A stretch of 57,468 nt of DNA. Source: Gammaproteobacteria bacterium. GTDB taxonomy: Bacteria; Pseudomonadota; Gammaproteobacteria; Pseudomonadales; Porticoccaceae. The stretch covers positions 1 to 57,468 of the forward strand of contig QJWQ01000136.1 in assembly GCA_003235325.1 (NCBI GenBank), in the 5' to 3' direction. The translations under genes were made by a program, and so were the position numbers. Below are positions 56,291 to 57,468 of this stretch, piece after piece. The notes beneath the pieces were generated by a model. That model worked only from the letters and a program-made list of their open reading frames with translations, had not been told where the DNA came from and did not search any database. The first letter of the stretch is position 1. Every line of letters begins with the position of its first letter.

Positions 56291-56449
56291 ATGTGCACAA
56301 TGGTGCGCTCTCCGCGGCGGCTGGCAAGTTGCCGGTTACGCCAGATGGCAACCCTGGCTTTTACTCTGGATGAGCGCTTCATGGCAGTCGATTTTCCCTG
56401 TAATCCCTACCGGGCCGGAACAGCATTTACCACCGGGGTAATGGCGTGA
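56291..56449 (+). CDS. Small ORF (52 codons) overlapping the speA start; possible leader peptide
   Basis: ATG 56291 opens a 52-residue frame that ends in TGA 56447-56449, overlapping the GTG start of speA as GTGA. Seven arginines occur, five of them in the stretch RSPRRLASCRLRQ. The ribosome-binding site (GGA) is weak and no family is recognised. The four-base overlap suggests translational coupling with arginine decarboxylase, and the Arg codons suggest a possible attenuator; both are inference, and a chance reading frame is not excluded. Confidence 0.3.
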   Translation: MCTMVRSPRRLASCRLRQMATLAFTLDERFMAVDFPCNPYRAGTAFTTGVMA

Positions 56450-57468
56450 ACGCCCCCGAAAACCCGGACGTCTGGACTTCAGATCAGGCAGCGGAACTCT
56501 ACGGTATTCGCGAGTGGGGCGACGGCCTGTTCGATGTTGCCGACAACGGTGACGTCACGGTGGCCACCACCTTCGGTGGCCGAAGGGTACAGGTACCCCT
56601 GCTGGAAATAGCCCAGGGCCTGGAACAGCGGGGCCTGGAAATGCCGGTGTTGTTGCGCATAGAAAACCACCTGAATACCGCCATCAGCCGCATCAACGAG
56701 ACCTTTGCCGCTGCCATTGCCGGCGGCAATTACCAGGGCCACTATCGGGGTGTGTTCCCGATCAAGGTCAACCAGCAGAGCCATATCGTCGAGCAGATTG
56801 CCCAGCACGGGGAAAAATATCACCACGGCCTCGAGGCCGGCAGCAAGGCGGAACTGCTGATTGCCATGTCGATGCTGCGGGACCCGGAGAGTCTCATCGT
56901 CTGCAACGGCTACAAGGACGTGGAATTCATCGATCTGGGCCTCCGGGCAGTTCAGCTGGGCATCTCCTGCTTCTTTGTGGTGGAGACACTGGCGGAACTG
57001 ACGCTGATTATCCAGCGCAGCGGCGAACTGGGCATCGAGCCCCTGATCGGCGTTCGACTCAAGCTGTCCACCAAGGTGGACGGACACTGGAGCAACGACA
57101 GCGGTGATCGCAGCCTGTTCGGCCTCACCTCGATGCAACTGATCGAGGTCGTGGACAACCTCAAGGCCGCCGGCATGCTGCACTGCCTGCGATTGTTGCA
57201 CTTCCACCTGGGCTCCCAGATTCCTAACATTCGCAATATTCGCAGCGGAGTTCAGGAAGCGTGCTGCTTTTATATTGACCTGGTTCGCGAAGGTGCGCCC
57301 CTGGGTTACCTGGATCTCGGTGGTGGTCTGGCGGTGGATTACGACGGCTCCAGGGCCAACAACCCCCAGAGCCGCAACTACAGTCTTAACGAGTACTGTA
57401 TCGATGTGGTCGAGGCCATTCAGGAATCCCTGGACCCCCAGGGCATTGCCCATCCCCACATCGTTTCC
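56446..57468 (+). CDS. speA: Biosynthetic arginine decarboxylase, N-terminal part (cut by the window edge)
   Basis: The first 341 codons are present; the frame runs out of the window. GTG 56446 is chosen because it has GGGG upstream and no other start occurs between it and an upstream in-frame stop at 56401. PLP lysine in VFPIKVNQ; further diagnostic stretches YHHGLEAGSKAEL, VCNGYKD, GVRLKLS, LLHFHLGSQIPNIR and DLGGGLAVDYDG agree with SpeA throughout. It makes agmatine from arginine as the first step of putrescine synthesis. The upstream small ORF overlaps its start codon. Confidence 0.95.
   Translation, partial: MNAPENPDVWTSDQAAELYGIREWGDGLFDVADNGDVTVATTFGGRRVQVPLLEIAQGLEQRGLEMPVLLRIENHLNTAISRINETFAAAIAGGNYQGHYRGVFPIKVNQQSHIVEQIAQHGEKYHHGLEAGSKAELLIAMSMLRDPESLIVCNGYKDVEFIDLGLRAVQLGISCFFVVETLAELTLIIQRSGELGIEPLIGVRLKLSTKVDGHWSNDSGDRSLFGLTSMQLIEVVDNLKAAGMLHCLRLLHFHLGSQIPNIRNIRSGVQEACCFYIDLVREGAPLGYLDLGGGLAVDYDGSRANNPQSRNYSLNEYCIDVVEAIQESLDPQGIAHPHIVS

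Overview
The window reads as chromosomal DNA of a free-living, aerobic gammaproteobacterium. Several gene orders are, from memory, those of Pseudomonas-like genomes: def-fmt-rsmB-trkA with divergent LysM protein and dprA; tsaC-hemF-aroE; the aa3 oxidase cluster coxB-coxA-ctaG-coxC-surf1-x-ctaA-ctaB-sco; znuB-znuC-zur/znuA-thrB-polA-sRNA-engB-cytochrome c4-dsbA; and fabY. Genes are tightly packed with 1 to 11 base overlaps and use NTG starts in places. Base composition looks moderately GC-rich. Short palindromic and MITE-like scars sit in the few long gaps; no intact transposase, phage or CRISPR array is visible.

Layout. 1-3.2 kb: the end of a TPR protein, a gap with two different three-copy tandem repeats, a FAD oxidoreductase, a REP-like palindrome and two small genes. 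3.4-6.7 kb: uvrD and an orphan TRAP-type lipoprotein. 6.7-12.5 kb (minus strand): def, fmt, rsmB, trkA, trkH (protein maturation, translation initiation, rRNA methylation, potassium uptake). 12.6-18.8 kb: LysM protein, dprA, purE, tsaC, hemF, aroE, alpha/beta hydrolase. 18.9-20.9 kb: gamma carbonic anhydrase, a MITE-like element, a zinc-ribbon protein and an unrecognised protein. 21.3-30.3 kb: a complete caa3-type cytochrome oxidase locus with heme A synthesis (ctaA, ctaB) and copper assembly (ctaG, sco and a second Sco-like protein). 30.4-34.7 kb: lipoprotein and the zinc uptake system with its regulator zur. 34.7-41.7 kb: thrB, polA, a predicted sigma-E-type small RNA, engB, cytochrome c4, a lipoprotein DsbA and tRNA-Thr(CGU). 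42.2-46.3 kb: aldehyde dehydrogenase, then serC-serA. 46.4-52.3 kb (minus strand): TonB-dependent receptor, periplasmic binding protein and hybrid sensor kinase, probably one sensory unit. 52.5-57.5 kb: pdxH, a GlxA-like regulator, fabY, a small ORF overlapping the speA start, and the first part of speA.

Most noteworthy: (1) the polA-engB gap carries a GAACTT-N16-TCTCA promoter, a stem with a CU-rich loop and a perfect terminator, in the position of Spot 42/ErsA; (2) the receptor / binding-protein / hybrid-kinase triad lacks any ABC permease, and kinase and binding protein overlap by four bases, which suggests a LuxP-LuxQ-like sensor fed by an outer-membrane receptor; (3) an Arg-rich 52-codon ORF ends in the speA start codon; (4) a perfect 17-bp inverted repeat precedes dprA. 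All functional statements rest on reading motifs and on memory of families; no searches were run.
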